Shown in pieces: positions 34,853-43,676 of a stretch of DNA of 64,000 bases (position 1 is the stretch's first letter; the number at the start of each line of letters is the position of its first letter). The DNA is from F1-60-MAGs104 sp964355975 (GTDB lineage: Bacteria; Planctomycetota; Phycisphaerae; Phycisphaerales; SM1A02), in assembly GCA_964355975.1 (NCBI GenBank), contig CAYHFW010000004.1:62001-126000 (forward strand), written 5' to 3'. Below the pieces are notes generated by a model. That model made no database searches, had not been told where the DNA came from, and saw nothing but the letters and a program-made list of their open reading frames with translations. Made by a program: the position numbers and the translations under genes.

Positions 34853-37015
34853 ATGAGTACTGAACTTTCAATTCCTCAAGCAGTGGTCGCCCCAGAACTC
34901 GCGTGGGTTGGGCTTGCGATCTTGCTTCCGCTGCTCTCGTCGGTGGTCTGCGCTCTCTGCGGTGCACTGCGCGTCAAGAACAAACTGCCTGCAATCGTCA
35001 CAGCGCTCGCACTTGCGATTTCATTCGCGATCATCGTGCGTGCTTACCTCGCCTATTCGGGGCCCGTGCAGGTTCCGATCTTTCAGTGGATGACATTCCA
35101 GTGGGGATCGGGCGGCGCGTTTCACTCGTTCACAGCGAATTGTTCGCTCTACATCGACTCGCTGACCCTCTACTGGATGCTCTTTGTCACTGGACTTGGC
35201 ACGCTGATCACGATCTACGCGAGCGAGTACATGGAAGCCGATCGAGGCAGTGGATACTCGCGATTCTTCTTTGGCATCAGCATCTTTCTCTTCGCGATGA
35301 GTTCGCTCGTGCTCGGCGACAACCTCGCGATGCTTTACCTTGGATGGGAAGGCGTCGGCCTCGCGAGTTACTTGCTGATTGGTTACAACTACGACCGCCC
35401 ATCCGCAGTCGCAGCGGCGAAAAAAGCGTTCATCATGAACCGCGTGGGAGACCTCGGACTCGCGCTTGGAATCTTCATGCTCTGGGCGAATTACGGGACG
35501 ATCCAGTACTCCGAACTGTTCGCAGCAATGAATCAGGGCGGGCAATCCGCAGTGGACTGGCACATTTCTGTCATCCCATTCTTGCTCATGCTCGGAGCGT
35601 TCGGCAAGAGCGCGCAGATTCCTCTCTTCACATGGCTCCCTGATGCGATGGAGGGACCGACCCCAGTGTCGGCGCTCATTCATGCCGCGACGATGGTGAC
35701 CGCGGGCGTCTATCTCATCGCACGGCTCTATCCATTCTTTGAACTCCACCCTGAAGCGCTCGCGACCATTGCATGGATCGGTTGCGCCACGGCGCTGCTC
35801 GCTGCGACCATCGGCATGGCGCAGTACGACATCAAACGCGTCTTCGCCTACTCAACGATTTCGCAACTCGGATACATGTTCCTCGGCCTCGGAGTCGGAA
35901 CAACCTTCGGCGCCTGCTACCACACGCTGACGCATGCATTCTTCAAGGCGTTGTTGTTCCTCACCGCCGGCGCGATCATGCACGGATTTGCCGGTCAACT
36001 CGACCTTCGAAGGTTGAGTGGGCTACGCCATGTCGCAGGATGGCGCATCGTCTCATGGACGATGTTCGTTGGCTGCCTCTGGCTCTCAGCGTTTCCATAC
36101 ACCGCAGCATTCTTCTCGAAGGACGCGATCCTCTTGCAAGCGCTGACAAGTTCGCGCGCAGACTTCCGATTCTTGGGATGGATGGGACTCTTCACCGCAG
36201 CGCTGACCGCCTACTACACCTTCCGCGTGTGGTTTCGCGTCTGCGCGGGTCCAGTGCACTTCGAAGCAGGCAGCGAAGGGCATCACGATGATGGGCATGA
36301 TGCGCATTCTGGCCATGCTGGCCATGACAGCCATGGCACCGCCGCCGCCACTGCCAAGCATGCAGCATTTCATCCCCATGCCCCCCGCTGGGCGATCAAC
36401 GGCGTGCTGTTGATTCTTGCAGTCGGCGCATTGGTCGTCGGCATTCCCGCCTACAAGGCCGTCTTCCTTCATGAAGACAACTGGGCGCAGCAGATGATTG
36501 CCCACTCGAGCGCCGCCGAGGGTGCGGGCGTCAGCGATTCGCACGCGCATGGTGATGCGCATGGTGATGCACACACGCCAACCGTTCTCGGCATGGATGC
36601 GCACACAGGATTGACAGTCGTTGGATCGACCGCGTCAATCGGCGGCATCCTTGTCGCTTGGTTCTTCCACCTGCGTTCGCGAAAGTCGGCAGATCAATTG
36701 CGCGCGGCTCTCTTGCGTCGCTGGTGGCTCGGTTGGATTCCAACCGCGATGGAAAACAAGTGGTACGTCGATGAGATCTACCACGCGATCTTCCGATTCC
36801 CAATGTGGATGGGGGCGCAGATCTTGAACTTTGGAGACCGACACTTTCTCGACGGCGTACTCGTGGATGGCATCGCCAAGATCCCACTCGCACTGGGTCG
36901 CGTCTTCCGTCCGCTCTATGGAGGCGCACTGCAGGGCTATGCCGTCACGATGGCAGGCGGAATCGCGCTGGTGCTCGCGTGGGTGAGCTGGGTCTGGCTG
37001 CGAGGAGTGCATTGA
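34853..37015 (+). CDS. nuoL: NADH-quinone oxidoreductase subunit L with His-rich loops
   Basis: 720 residues, antiporter-like proton pump of complex I. Typical segments: YLGWEGVGLASYLLIGY (conserved glutamate), AKKAFIMNRVGDLGLALG, WLPDAMEGPTPVSALIHAAT (lysine/histidine region) and AYSTISQLGYMFLGLG. Two His-rich hydrophilic loops sit between the last helices: one of about 35 residues (DNA 36275-36385) with ten histidines, and a shorter one (DNA 36535-36605) with five. Such loops are not part of the core fold and could bind metal; that is inference. ATG 34853 is preferred over GTG 34835, which overlaps nuoK. Confidence 0.95.
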   Translation: MSTELSIPQAVVAPELAWVGLAILLPLLSSVVCALCGALRVKNKLPAIVTALALAISFAIIVRAYLAYSGPVQVPIFQWMTFQWGSGGAFHSFTANCSLYIDSLTLYWMLFVTGLGTLITIYASEYMEADRGSGYSRFFFGISIFLFAMSSLVLGDNLAMLYLGWEGVGLASYLLIGYNYDRPSAVAAAKKAFIMNRVGDLGLALGIFMLWANYGTIQYSELFAAMNQGGQSAVDWHISVIPFLLMLGAFGKSAQIPLFTWLPDAMEGPTPVSALIHAATMVTAGVYLIARLYPFFELHPEALATIAWIGCATALLAATIGMAQYDIKRVFAYSTISQLGYMFLGLGVGTTFGACYHTLTHAFFKALLFLTAGAIMHGFAGQLDLRRLSGLRHVAGWRIVSWTMFVGCLWLSAFPYTAAFFSKDAILLQALTSSRADFRFLGWMGLFTAALTAYYTFRVWFRVCAGPVHFEAGSEGHHDDGHDAHSGHAGHDSHGTAAATAKHAAFHPHAPRWAINGVLLILAVGALVVGIPAYKAVFLHEDNWAQQMIAHSSAAEGAGVSDSHAHGDAHGDAHTPTVLGMDAHTGLTVVGSTASIGGILVAWFFHLRSRKSADQLRAALLRRWWLGWIPTAMENKWYVDEIYHAIFRFPMWMGAQILNFGDRHFLDGVLVDGIAKIPLALGRVFRPLYGGALQGYAVTMAGGIALVLAWVSWVWLRGVH

Positions 37016-37016
37016 A

Positions 37017-38651
37017 ATGGAATTGATCTGGCTCAGCATCATCGTTCCAGTTCTCACGGCCCTCGTGATTGCAGTTGGTCCATCGAAGAACGCACGTGCG
37101 ACAGCACTTGCAGGGTCGCTCCTTTCGCTCGCGGCACTCACAGTGTTCGCATGGAACTTTCCCGCTTGGAATTCAGGCACATACTTTCCGTCGAATGTCG
37201 GTGCGAACTGGGTGCAGGGCGCAGGAGTCACGCTGTCGGTTGGTTTCGACACCGTCTCGCTTCTCCTCGCGCTTCTCACTGCATTCCTCATGCCCCTGTG
37301 CATCTTGGGATCTTTCACGGCGATCAACGATCGTGTGAAAGAGTTCTACGGATGGTTCCTCGTCCTGGGTTCGTCGATCCTGCTTGCGTTCGCAGCACGT
37401 GATGCGATCCTCTTCTACATCGGCTACGAATTCACGCTTGTTCCGATGACGCTGATCGTGGCGATTTACGGCGGCACCGAGCGGCGCGTCGCTGCGATCA
37501 AGATGTTTCTGTACACCTTCCTTGGGTCGATGTTCATGCTTGCGGCACTGCTGTACGTGGGCTGGGAGCATCGCATTGCGTCGGGCGCATGGAACTTCGA
37601 CATCGATGCACTCACCGCGACCGCAGTTCGTCTGCCGAGCGCAACGCAGTATTGGCTTTTCGCCGCGCTGATGATCGGATTCGCAGTCAAGGTTCCGCTC
37701 TTCCCGCTGCACACATGGCTGCCGCTCGCGCATGATCAGGCGCCCACCGCTGGCTCGGTCATTCTTGCCTCGGCCCTTCTCAAACTCGGCACCTACGGCA
37801 ACTATCGATTCGCCTTGCCGATGGCGCCCGCGGGTGGCGCCGAGTTGATGAGCGTTGTTGCGGTGCTCTCAATCATCGCGATCATCTATGCCTCTCTGAT
37901 CTGCTGGGTGCAAACCGACGCGAAGAAACTGATTGCATACTCGTCGATCTCGCATCTTGGACTTTGCATGCTTGGCCTCTTCGCGCTCAATCCCATCGGT
38001 GCCGAAGGCGCGGTCTTCTACATGGTGAACCATGGTCTCTCGACTGGCGCGCTCTTTCTCTGTATTGGAATGTTCTACGAGCGCTACCACACGAAGGACA
38101 CAGATGTCTTGGGCGGACTCGCCAAGCGCATGCCAGTGTGGGCGTGCTTCATGGTCTTCTTCACTATGGCGAGCATCGGATTGCCTGGGCTCAACGGATT
38201 CGTCGGAGAGTTTCTCTGCCTGGGTGGAACATTCCTCGCCGAGCACGACTCACAGTCTGGCTATCCCGGCGTGCTTGGTCCTTGGTATGCCGTCGTTGCG
38301 GGGCTCGGGCTGATCTTCGCTGCGATGTACCTCTTGATTCTGCTGGGCAAGATTGTGTGGGGGCCGCTGCGCGAACCGACAAGCCATGCAGCGCACGGAT
38401 CGCACGCTGCACCGTCCGACCTGCCGGTCGATCTAGGAACGCGTGAGATAATCGTCTTGGTGCCGCTTGCGGTTGCTTGTCTCTGGCTCGGAATCCAACC
38501 AAAGCCAATGCTCGACGCCATTAGCCCGTGTGCGGAGCGCATGCTCGTGCACTACCCAGAACAAGTTGAACGAGTCATGTCCGAGTCAGCACCTGCGACC
38601 CCTTCCCCAACACTCACATCCTTCTTCAAGACTTCATCGAACGCGCAATGA
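37017..38651 (+). CDS. nuoM: NADH-quinone oxidoreductase subunit M
   Basis: 544 residues, antiporter-like complex I subunit. Visible: FYIGYEFTLVPMTLIVAIYG with the conserved glutamate, VPLFPLHTWLPLAHDQAPTAG with the lysine/histidine motifs and KKLIAYSSISHLGLCMLGLF. About 14 membrane segments. A small His-rich patch (SHAAHGSHAAP) lies in a loop near the C-terminus. ATG 37017 is one base after the nuoL stop, and nuoN overlaps its end by 4 bases. Confidence 0.95.
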   Translation: MELIWLSIIVPVLTALVIAVGPSKNARATALAGSLLSLAALTVFAWNFPAWNSGTYFPSNVGANWVQGAGVTLSVGFDTVSLLLALLTAFLMPLCILGSFTAINDRVKEFYGWFLVLGSSILLAFAARDAILFYIGYEFTLVPMTLIVAIYGGTERRVAAIKMFLYTFLGSMFMLAALLYVGWEHRIASGAWNFDIDALTATAVRLPSATQYWLFAALMIGFAVKVPLFPLHTWLPLAHDQAPTAGSVILASALLKLGTYGNYRFALPMAPAGGAELMSVVAVLSIIAIIYASLICWVQTDAKKLIAYSSISHLGLCMLGLFALNPIGAEGAVFYMVNHGLSTGALFLCIGMFYERYHTKDTDVLGGLAKRMPVWACFMVFFTMASIGLPGLNGFVGEFLCLGGTFLAEHDSQSGYPGVLGPWYAVVAGLGLIFAAMYLLILLGKIVWGPLREPTSHAAHGSHAAPSDLPVDLGTREIIVLVPLAVACLWLGIQPKPMLDAISPCAERMLVHYPEQVERVMSESAPATPSPTLTSFFKTSSNAQ

Positions 38652-40249
38652 TCGAATCCCTCTCACCACGGCTGGCGCTTCTCGTTCCTGAGATGATTCT
38701 CTTTGTTGGAGCGGTTCTCGTTGCGATCTTGGGACTCTCCAAGAATCGCTCCATCCGCGAGTCGCTGCCCTTCATCACCTGCGCAGCGTTGATCGCCTCG
38801 ATCGTTGCGGTCTGTTTTACGTGGACGGATGAGAATTCTCAGGGGGCGCACCTGCTTCTTCCGATGCTCGGGCGATTTGTGAAGCCACTGCTCGCGGCGA
38901 TGGGTGTCTGGCTGGTGTTGCTCTCCGTTGGATCGGTCGACCGACGAATGGAAGAATCGATCGCGCGCGGGCGTCAACCATTCGATGCGCAGCGGGTCGC
39001 ACGCGGCGAGTACTACGCGTTCTTCTTGCTCAGTCTCATGGGAGCGATGCTGTTGTGCAATGCGCACGATCTCATTTGGCTCTTCCTCGCGATCGAGCTC
39101 GTTTCGCTTCCGACCTACATCATCGTTGCGGTGGGCGGAAACGGAAGTCGCCCCCAAGAAGCAGCGGTCAAGTACTTCTTTCTTGGTGCGATGAGCACGG
39201 CGGTCTTTCTCTACGGGTTCGCACTGCTGTACGGATCGACGGGTTCACTCGAACTTCTTGCGATTCGCGATTCGCTCGCAGCGCAGGCTGCTGGTCACGG
39301 CATCGACTCGCTCGCGACCATCGGCCTCGTACTCATTCTGCTTGGGCTCTGCTTCAAGATCACAGCAGTCCCCATGCACTTCTATGCGCCAGACGTGTAC
39401 GAGGGAGCCCCCACCCACGTCACTGCATTCCTCTCGTTCGTTCCAAAAACCGCCGGATTCACGGCACTTGTCCTCATACTGACCTGCGTTGGATGGACTG
39501 GCCACGCGCTGATCGCCCCCGATGGTGTGCGCATTCAATACCTCGGACTTCCTACGCCAATCTCTGCGATTCTCTGGATGATCGCTGTGTTGACGATGAC
39601 GCTGGGCAACATCGGTGCGCTCTTGCAGACCTCAGTCAAGCGCATGCTTGCATACAGTTCGATTGCGCATTCGGGCTACCTCGTGCTTGGACTCATCGCA
39701 GGCGCTGGAGCTGGAATCGACGCGCTGTATCTCTACCTGGTCGCATACGGCGTGATGACGATCGCAACCTTTGCGGCACTTGCATCGATCGAACGACGTG
39801 GCGAAGAGATCAACTCGTTCTCAGACTTGGCGGGACTGCGCGTGCGCCATCCAGTGATGGCTTGGGTGATTGCCCTCTGCGCACTCTCACTCGTCGGCAT
39901 GCCGCCATTCATTGGCTTCTTCGGCAAGATCTATCTCTTCGTTGCGGCCTTCGAAGCCAATCAACTTGGACTCGTCATCGCTGCAGTGCTCAACAGTGCG
40001 GTGAGCGGGCTCTACTATTTGCGCTTGGCACTCGTGCCATTGGTCTCGCCACCATCGGCGCGATCAAACGAGGTGGTCACAGTCCCAAGCCGTTGGCCGC
40101 AAACCGCTGCAATTGTGTGTGGTATTGCCACAATCCTGCTCTCAGGCGTTGTTGGATTGCTCCTCGAGGCTGCGCGATCGACGACGGCGAGTGCGCCCAT
40201 GAATGCGTCGACGAACGCAACCGATCCGACTCATACCCACCACCCGTGA
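38648..40249 (+). CDS. nuoN: NADH-quinone oxidoreductase subunit N
   Basis: 533 residues, third antiporter-like subunit. Diagnostic: IWLFLAIELVSLPTYIIVAV, AVKYFFLGAMSTAVFLYGFA, FKITAVPMHFYAPDVYEGAP and VKRMLAYSSIAHSGYLVLGL. The extreme C-terminus is His-rich (THTHHP). The start ATG overlaps the nuoM stop (ATGA). The operon ends here; nuoA-I are not in the window, so the peripheral arm must be encoded elsewhere. tRNA-Arg follows 31 bases on. Confidence 0.95.
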   Translation: MIESLSPRLALLVPEMILFVGAVLVAILGLSKNRSIRESLPFITCAALIASIVAVCFTWTDENSQGAHLLLPMLGRFVKPLLAAMGVWLVLLSVGSVDRRMEESIARGRQPFDAQRVARGEYYAFFLLSLMGAMLLCNAHDLIWLFLAIELVSLPTYIIVAVGGNGSRPQEAAVKYFFLGAMSTAVFLYGFALLYGSTGSLELLAIRDSLAAQAAGHGIDSLATIGLVLILLGLCFKITAVPMHFYAPDVYEGAPTHVTAFLSFVPKTAGFTALVLILTCVGWTGHALIAPDGVRIQYLGLPTPISAILWMIAVLTMTLGNIGALLQTSVKRMLAYSSIAHSGYLVLGLIAGAGAGIDALYLYLVAYGVMTIATFAALASIERRGEEINSFSDLAGLRVRHPVMAWVIALCALSLVGMPPFIGFFGKIYLFVAAFEANQLGLVIAAVLNSAVSGLYYLRLALVPLVSPPSARSNEVVTVPSRWPQTAAIVCGIATILLSGVVGLLLEAARSTTASAPMNASTNATDPTHTHHP

Positions 40250-40264
40250 TTTTCACGATGGTGC

Positions 40265-40270
40265 TATGCT
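40265..40270 (+). promoter_or_regulatory. possible -10 box of tRNA-Arg
   Basis: TATGCT within GCTATGCTTG, 10 bases before the mature tRNA, as before tRNA-Val(TAC). No -35 was recognised. Confidence 0.4.
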
Positions 40271-40280
40271 TGCCCGTCTC

Positions 40281-40354
40281 GCGGCCATAGCTCAACTGGA
40301 TAGAGCACGAGCCTACGAAGCTCGGGGTTGCAGGTTCGAGTCCTGCTGGCCGCG
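40281..40354 (+). tRNA. tRNA-Arg (anticodon ACG)
   Basis: The cloverleaf is complete. Acceptor GCGGCCA pairs with UGGCCGC, the D stem is GCUC/GAGC, and the anticodon stem CGAGC/GCUCG has loop CUACGAA (anticodon ACG, arginine; the A is normally converted to inosine). The T stem is GCAGG/CCUGC. The discriminator is G and CCA is not encoded. Eight T follow at 40357-40364, which may help terminate transcription. Confidence 0.96.
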
Positions 40355-40384
40355 CGTTTTTTTTCTAACTCAAGAGGGGTTTTC

Positions 40385-42136
40385 ATGTCGGCGAACCACG
40401 AGATTGCAAGCGCATTTTCAATGATCGCTGACCTGCTTGAAATCACGGGGGCCAACGCATTCAAGGTCAACGCATATCGCAAAGCGATGCGAAGTTGTGA
40501 AGATGAACCGCGCGACCTTGGACGGCTCGCACGCGAATCTCCGAGCGAACTCGACACCATCGAAGGCATCGGCGCAAGCACAAAGGCAAAGATCATCGAG
40601 TTCGTAACAACGCACGCCATCGCTGAACTTGACGCACTTCGATCGAAAGTTCCCGCGGGGCTGCCAGTTCTTTTGACGCTCGCTGGCGTCGGGCCAAAGA
40701 CTGTCAAACTGTTGTGGGATGCCGCACATGTCACCTGCATCGACGACCTGCGAGTCGCCCTCGAGAATGGTTCGGTCGCGGCAATTCCACGGATGGGTGC
40801 AAAGAGCGTCGAGAACCTGCGCGAGGCCGTGGCCGCGCACGATCTCGCTGGCAGCCGCCCAACCCGCTACCGACTCGGTGAAGCGCTTCCGATTGCCGAA
40901 GCGTTCCTCGATCGACTGCGCGCGGCGCGTGGCACTGTTCGTGCGACATTCGCTGGCAGCGCTCGGCGCGGGCGCGAGAGCGTCGGCGATCTCGACTTGC
41001 TCGTTGCAACGACCGATCACGCTGCGGCACGGGAAGCGTTTCTGGGCGCGCCATTGGTCGCCAAGGTTCTTGCGCAGGGAGAGACCAAATGCGCCGTGCA
41101 ACTCACAAATGGATTGCAAGTCGACTTGCGCGTCGTTGATGACAACGTCTTCGGAGCAGCCCTCGTCTACTTCACAGGAAGCAAAGACCACAATGTCTTT
41201 TTGCGCGAACGGGCCATTGAGCGGCAGATGAAGCTCAACGAATATGGGCTCTTTCGCACAGACTCTGCTGCACACGCCGATGGTTCGCTTCCGCTCGTCA
41301 CGGCAGAGAGTGAAGAGTCGATCTACGCGGCGCTAGGCCTTCCTCTGTGGCCGCCTGAACTGCGCGAGAGTCATGGAACCGACTTCACGCAGCAGCCCCC
41401 CGCCCTCATCACGCTCGCAGATATCAAGTCCGAGTTGCACTCTCACACCACAGCCAGTGATGGGGTACTCACGATTCGCGATCTTGCGTTGCTCGCCAAG
41501 TCGCGCGGCTTTCACACCATTGCAGTGACTGACCACAGCAAGGCGAGCGCGCAAGCGAACGGGCTCTCAGTCGAACGACTGCTGCAACACATCGATGCAA
41601 TTCGCGAAGCCGAAGCAGCGATTGGTGGAATTCGAATACTCGCAGGAAGTGAGGTCGACATCCTCGCCGATGGGCGCCTTGACTACGACGATTCGATTCT
41701 CGAGAAGCTCGACATCGTCGTGGCGAGTCCGCATACGGCATTGCGGCAATCACCCGAAGCCGCAACGGCGCGGTTGCTTGCCGCGATTCGCCATCCTCTG
41801 GTGCACATTCTTGGTCATCCCACTGGCCGAATCATTCATGGGCGCGAGGGGCTCTCACCAGATATCGAATCCCTCTGCGCTGCAGCCCACGAGTGCAAGA
41901 CCGCACTTGAAATCAACTGCCACCCGATGCGCCTCGATCTGCGAGATATCCATGTGCGCGCCGCTGTCGCAGCCAAGTGTTTGATCGCAATCGACTGCGA
42001 CATCCACTCCACCCCCGACGCCGACAACCTGCGTTACGGCATCACGACTGCGCGGCGCGGTGGACTCACCGCAGCGCAGTGCGTGAATGCATGGGACGCA
42101 ACGAAACTGCATGCGTGGCTGCGGGCAAAGCGTTGA
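40385..42136 (+). CDS. polX: PolX-type DNA polymerase/3'-5' exonuclease
   Basis: 583 residues. A family X polymerase core is followed by a PHP domain, as in bacterial PolX, which fills gaps in base-excision repair. N-terminal HhH motifs (LDTIEGIGASTKAKI, LLTLAGVGPKTVKLL), nucleotidyltransferase motif ARRGRESVGDLDLLVA near residue 200, and the PHP motif ELHSHTTASDG near residue 349 with later VTDHS and GSEVDI metal ligands are visible. ATG 40385 has GAGGGG before it. An earlier frame would run through tRNA-Arg and was rejected. Confidence 0.93.
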   Translation: MSANHEIASAFSMIADLLEITGANAFKVNAYRKAMRSCEDEPRDLGRLARESPSELDTIEGIGASTKAKIIEFVTTHAIAELDALRSKVPAGLPVLLTLAGVGPKTVKLLWDAAHVTCIDDLRVALENGSVAAIPRMGAKSVENLREAVAAHDLAGSRPTRYRLGEALPIAEAFLDRLRAARGTVRATFAGSARRGRESVGDLDLLVATTDHAAAREAFLGAPLVAKVLAQGETKCAVQLTNGLQVDLRVVDDNVFGAALVYFTGSKDHNVFLRERAIERQMKLNEYGLFRTDSAAHADGSLPLVTAESEESIYAALGLPLWPPELRESHGTDFTQQPPALITLADIKSELHSHTTASDGVLTIRDLALLAKSRGFHTIAVTDHSKASAQANGLSVERLLQHIDAIREAEAAIGGIRILAGSEVDILADGRLDYDDSILEKLDIVVASPHTALRQSPEAATARLLAAIRHPLVHILGHPTGRIIHGREGLSPDIESLCAAAHECKTALEINCHPMRLDLRDIHVRAAVAAKCLIAIDCDIHSTPDADNLRYGITTARRGGLTAAQCVNAWDATKLHAWLRAKR

Positions 42137-42189
42137 ATTGCGCGTCGTGACTCGACGCGGCGTGCGCCGCCTTGAGTCGACTCCTGCGA

Positions 42190-42195
42190 TAGGAT
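42190..42195 (+). promoter_or_regulatory. TAGGAT box 9 bases before ffh
   Basis: TAGGAT (TAnnnT) is nine bases before ATG 42205, the spacing also found at 29359 and before pgsA. Confidence 0.3.
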
Positions 42196-42204
42196 CGAAC
42201 TTCG

Positions 42205-43674
42205 ATGTTTGAAACACTGACAGACAAGCTCTCAGGCGCACTGCGCACACTTTCGGGTCGCGGCCGCATCTCACCAGCAAACGTGCGTGAGGCGATGGGA
42301 TCGATCGAGACTGCCCTTCTCGAAGCTGATGTCAACCACGAGATCGTCAAAGAGTTTTGCGCAGAAGTTCTCGAGGAGTCACTCGGAACGAAGGTGCTCG
42401 AGAGTCTTCGCCCTGATGAGCAGATGGTCGGCATCGTGCACAAGCGTCTCGTTGCATTGATGGGAGAGAGTGCATCACGATTGACGTTCGTCGAACCTGG
42501 TCCGACCGTGGTGATGATGTGCGGACTGCAAGGAGCAGGAAAGACAACCACCTGTGGAAAGCTCGCCGCATGGCTCGCGCGCCGTGGCAAGAGCGTGTTA
42601 ATCGCCGCTTGCGACTTGCAGCGCCCCGCCGCGGTCGAACAACTCGGCGTAGTTGCAGAGGCTGCCGCAGCGGCATCAGCAGGTGCGCGCATCATGTTTC
42701 ACGGCGAACCCGATCAATGCGGCGCACATGGCACCGCAGTTGGGAACGCCGTTGGCGTCGCGCAGCGTGCTCTGCGCCGCGCGCGCGCAGAGAAGTTCGA
42801 TGTGTTGATCGTCGACACAGCAGGACGTTTACACATCGACGACGCGCTCATGCGCGAACTTGAGTCGGTCGATCGCGCAATCGAAGCACATGAGATTCTG
42901 CTCGTTGTCGATTCGATGACAGGGCAAGACGCCGTGCAGAGCGCAAGCGCCTTTCACAAGCGCCTCGCGATCGACGGAGTCATTCTGACCAAACTCGATT
43001 CTGACACGCGTGGCGGCGCAGCGCTCTCGGTGCGCCGCGTCACTGGTGCTCCAGTCAAGTTTGTCGGAACAAGCGAGCGCGTCGATGGGCTCGATGAGTT
43101 CGATCCGCAGCGGATGGCAGGACGCATCCTCGGTATGGGTGACGTCGTTTCGCTTGTCGAGAAGGCGCAAGGGCAACTCGACGAGAAAGAGCAAGAAGAA
43201 ATTGCCGCAAAGATGGCGAAGGGTCGCCTCACCATGGACGACTTCTTGAGCCAGTTGCGCTCACTGCGCAGAATGGGTCCGCTGAAGCAACTCTTGGGCT
43301 TGCTTCCAGGAGTGGGCTCGATGGTCAAAGACATCGACATCGACGAGAAGCAGTTCGACCGCATCGAAGGAATGATTCGCTCGATGACCAAGAAAGAACG
43401 AGCGACTCCCACACTCATCGATCGCAGCCGGGTGAAGCGAATCGCCGCAGGCAGCGGAACCAATGCAACCGAAGTTGGGCGATTGACCAAGCAGTTCGAG
43501 ATGATGCAGAAGATGATGAAGCAGATGAGTGCGGGCGGTCTCGCCGGAATGTCCGGCAAGTTCAATGCGATGCGCGAGATGGCTGCAGGCGGCGGCATCC
43601 CAGGAATGCCATCACAGGCGATGGCCAAGCCAGATGCAGCGAAGAGTCGATTCAAACAACGCCCGCGGCGCTGA
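42205..43674 (+). CDS. ffh: signal recognition particle protein (SRP54)
   Basis: GTPase that binds signal peptides of nascent membrane and secreted proteins with SRP RNA. 489 residues. N domain first, then the G domain with CGLQGAGKTTTCGKLA near residue 106, VDTAGRLHIDDAL, TKLDSDTRGGAAL and KFVGTSE. The M domain begins near residue 330 (TMDDFLSQLRSLRRMGPLKQ) and ends in a Met/Gly-rich stretch and a basic tail. Its stop lies 2 bases from the stop of the convergent AI-2E type gene, with no terminator hairpin seen. Confidence 0.95.
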   Translation: MFETLTDKLSGALRTLSGRGRISPANVREAMGSIETALLEADVNHEIVKEFCAEVLEESLGTKVLESLRPDEQMVGIVHKRLVALMGESASRLTFVEPGPTVVMMCGLQGAGKTTTCGKLAAWLARRGKSVLIAACDLQRPAAVEQLGVVAEAAAAASAGARIMFHGEPDQCGAHGTAVGNAVGVAQRALRRARAEKFDVLIVDTAGRLHIDDALMRELESVDRAIEAHEILLVVDSMTGQDAVQSASAFHKRLAIDGVILTKLDSDTRGGAALSVRRVTGAPVKFVGTSERVDGLDEFDPQRMAGRILGMGDVVSLVEKAQGQLDEKEQEEIAAKMAKGRLTMDDFLSQLRSLRRMGPLKQLLGLLPGVGSMVKDIDIDEKQFDRIEGMIRSMTKKERATPTLIDRSRVKRIAAGSGTNATEVGRLTKQFEMMQKMMKQMSAGGLAGMSGKFNAMREMAAGGGIPGMPSQAMAKPDAAKSRFKQRPRR

Positions 43675-43676
43675 GG

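Noticed and set aside
39055..40290. 411-codon plus-strand frame inside nuoN
   Set aside because: Out-of-frame reading of nuoN; Arg/His/Cys-rich composition with no conserved motif.
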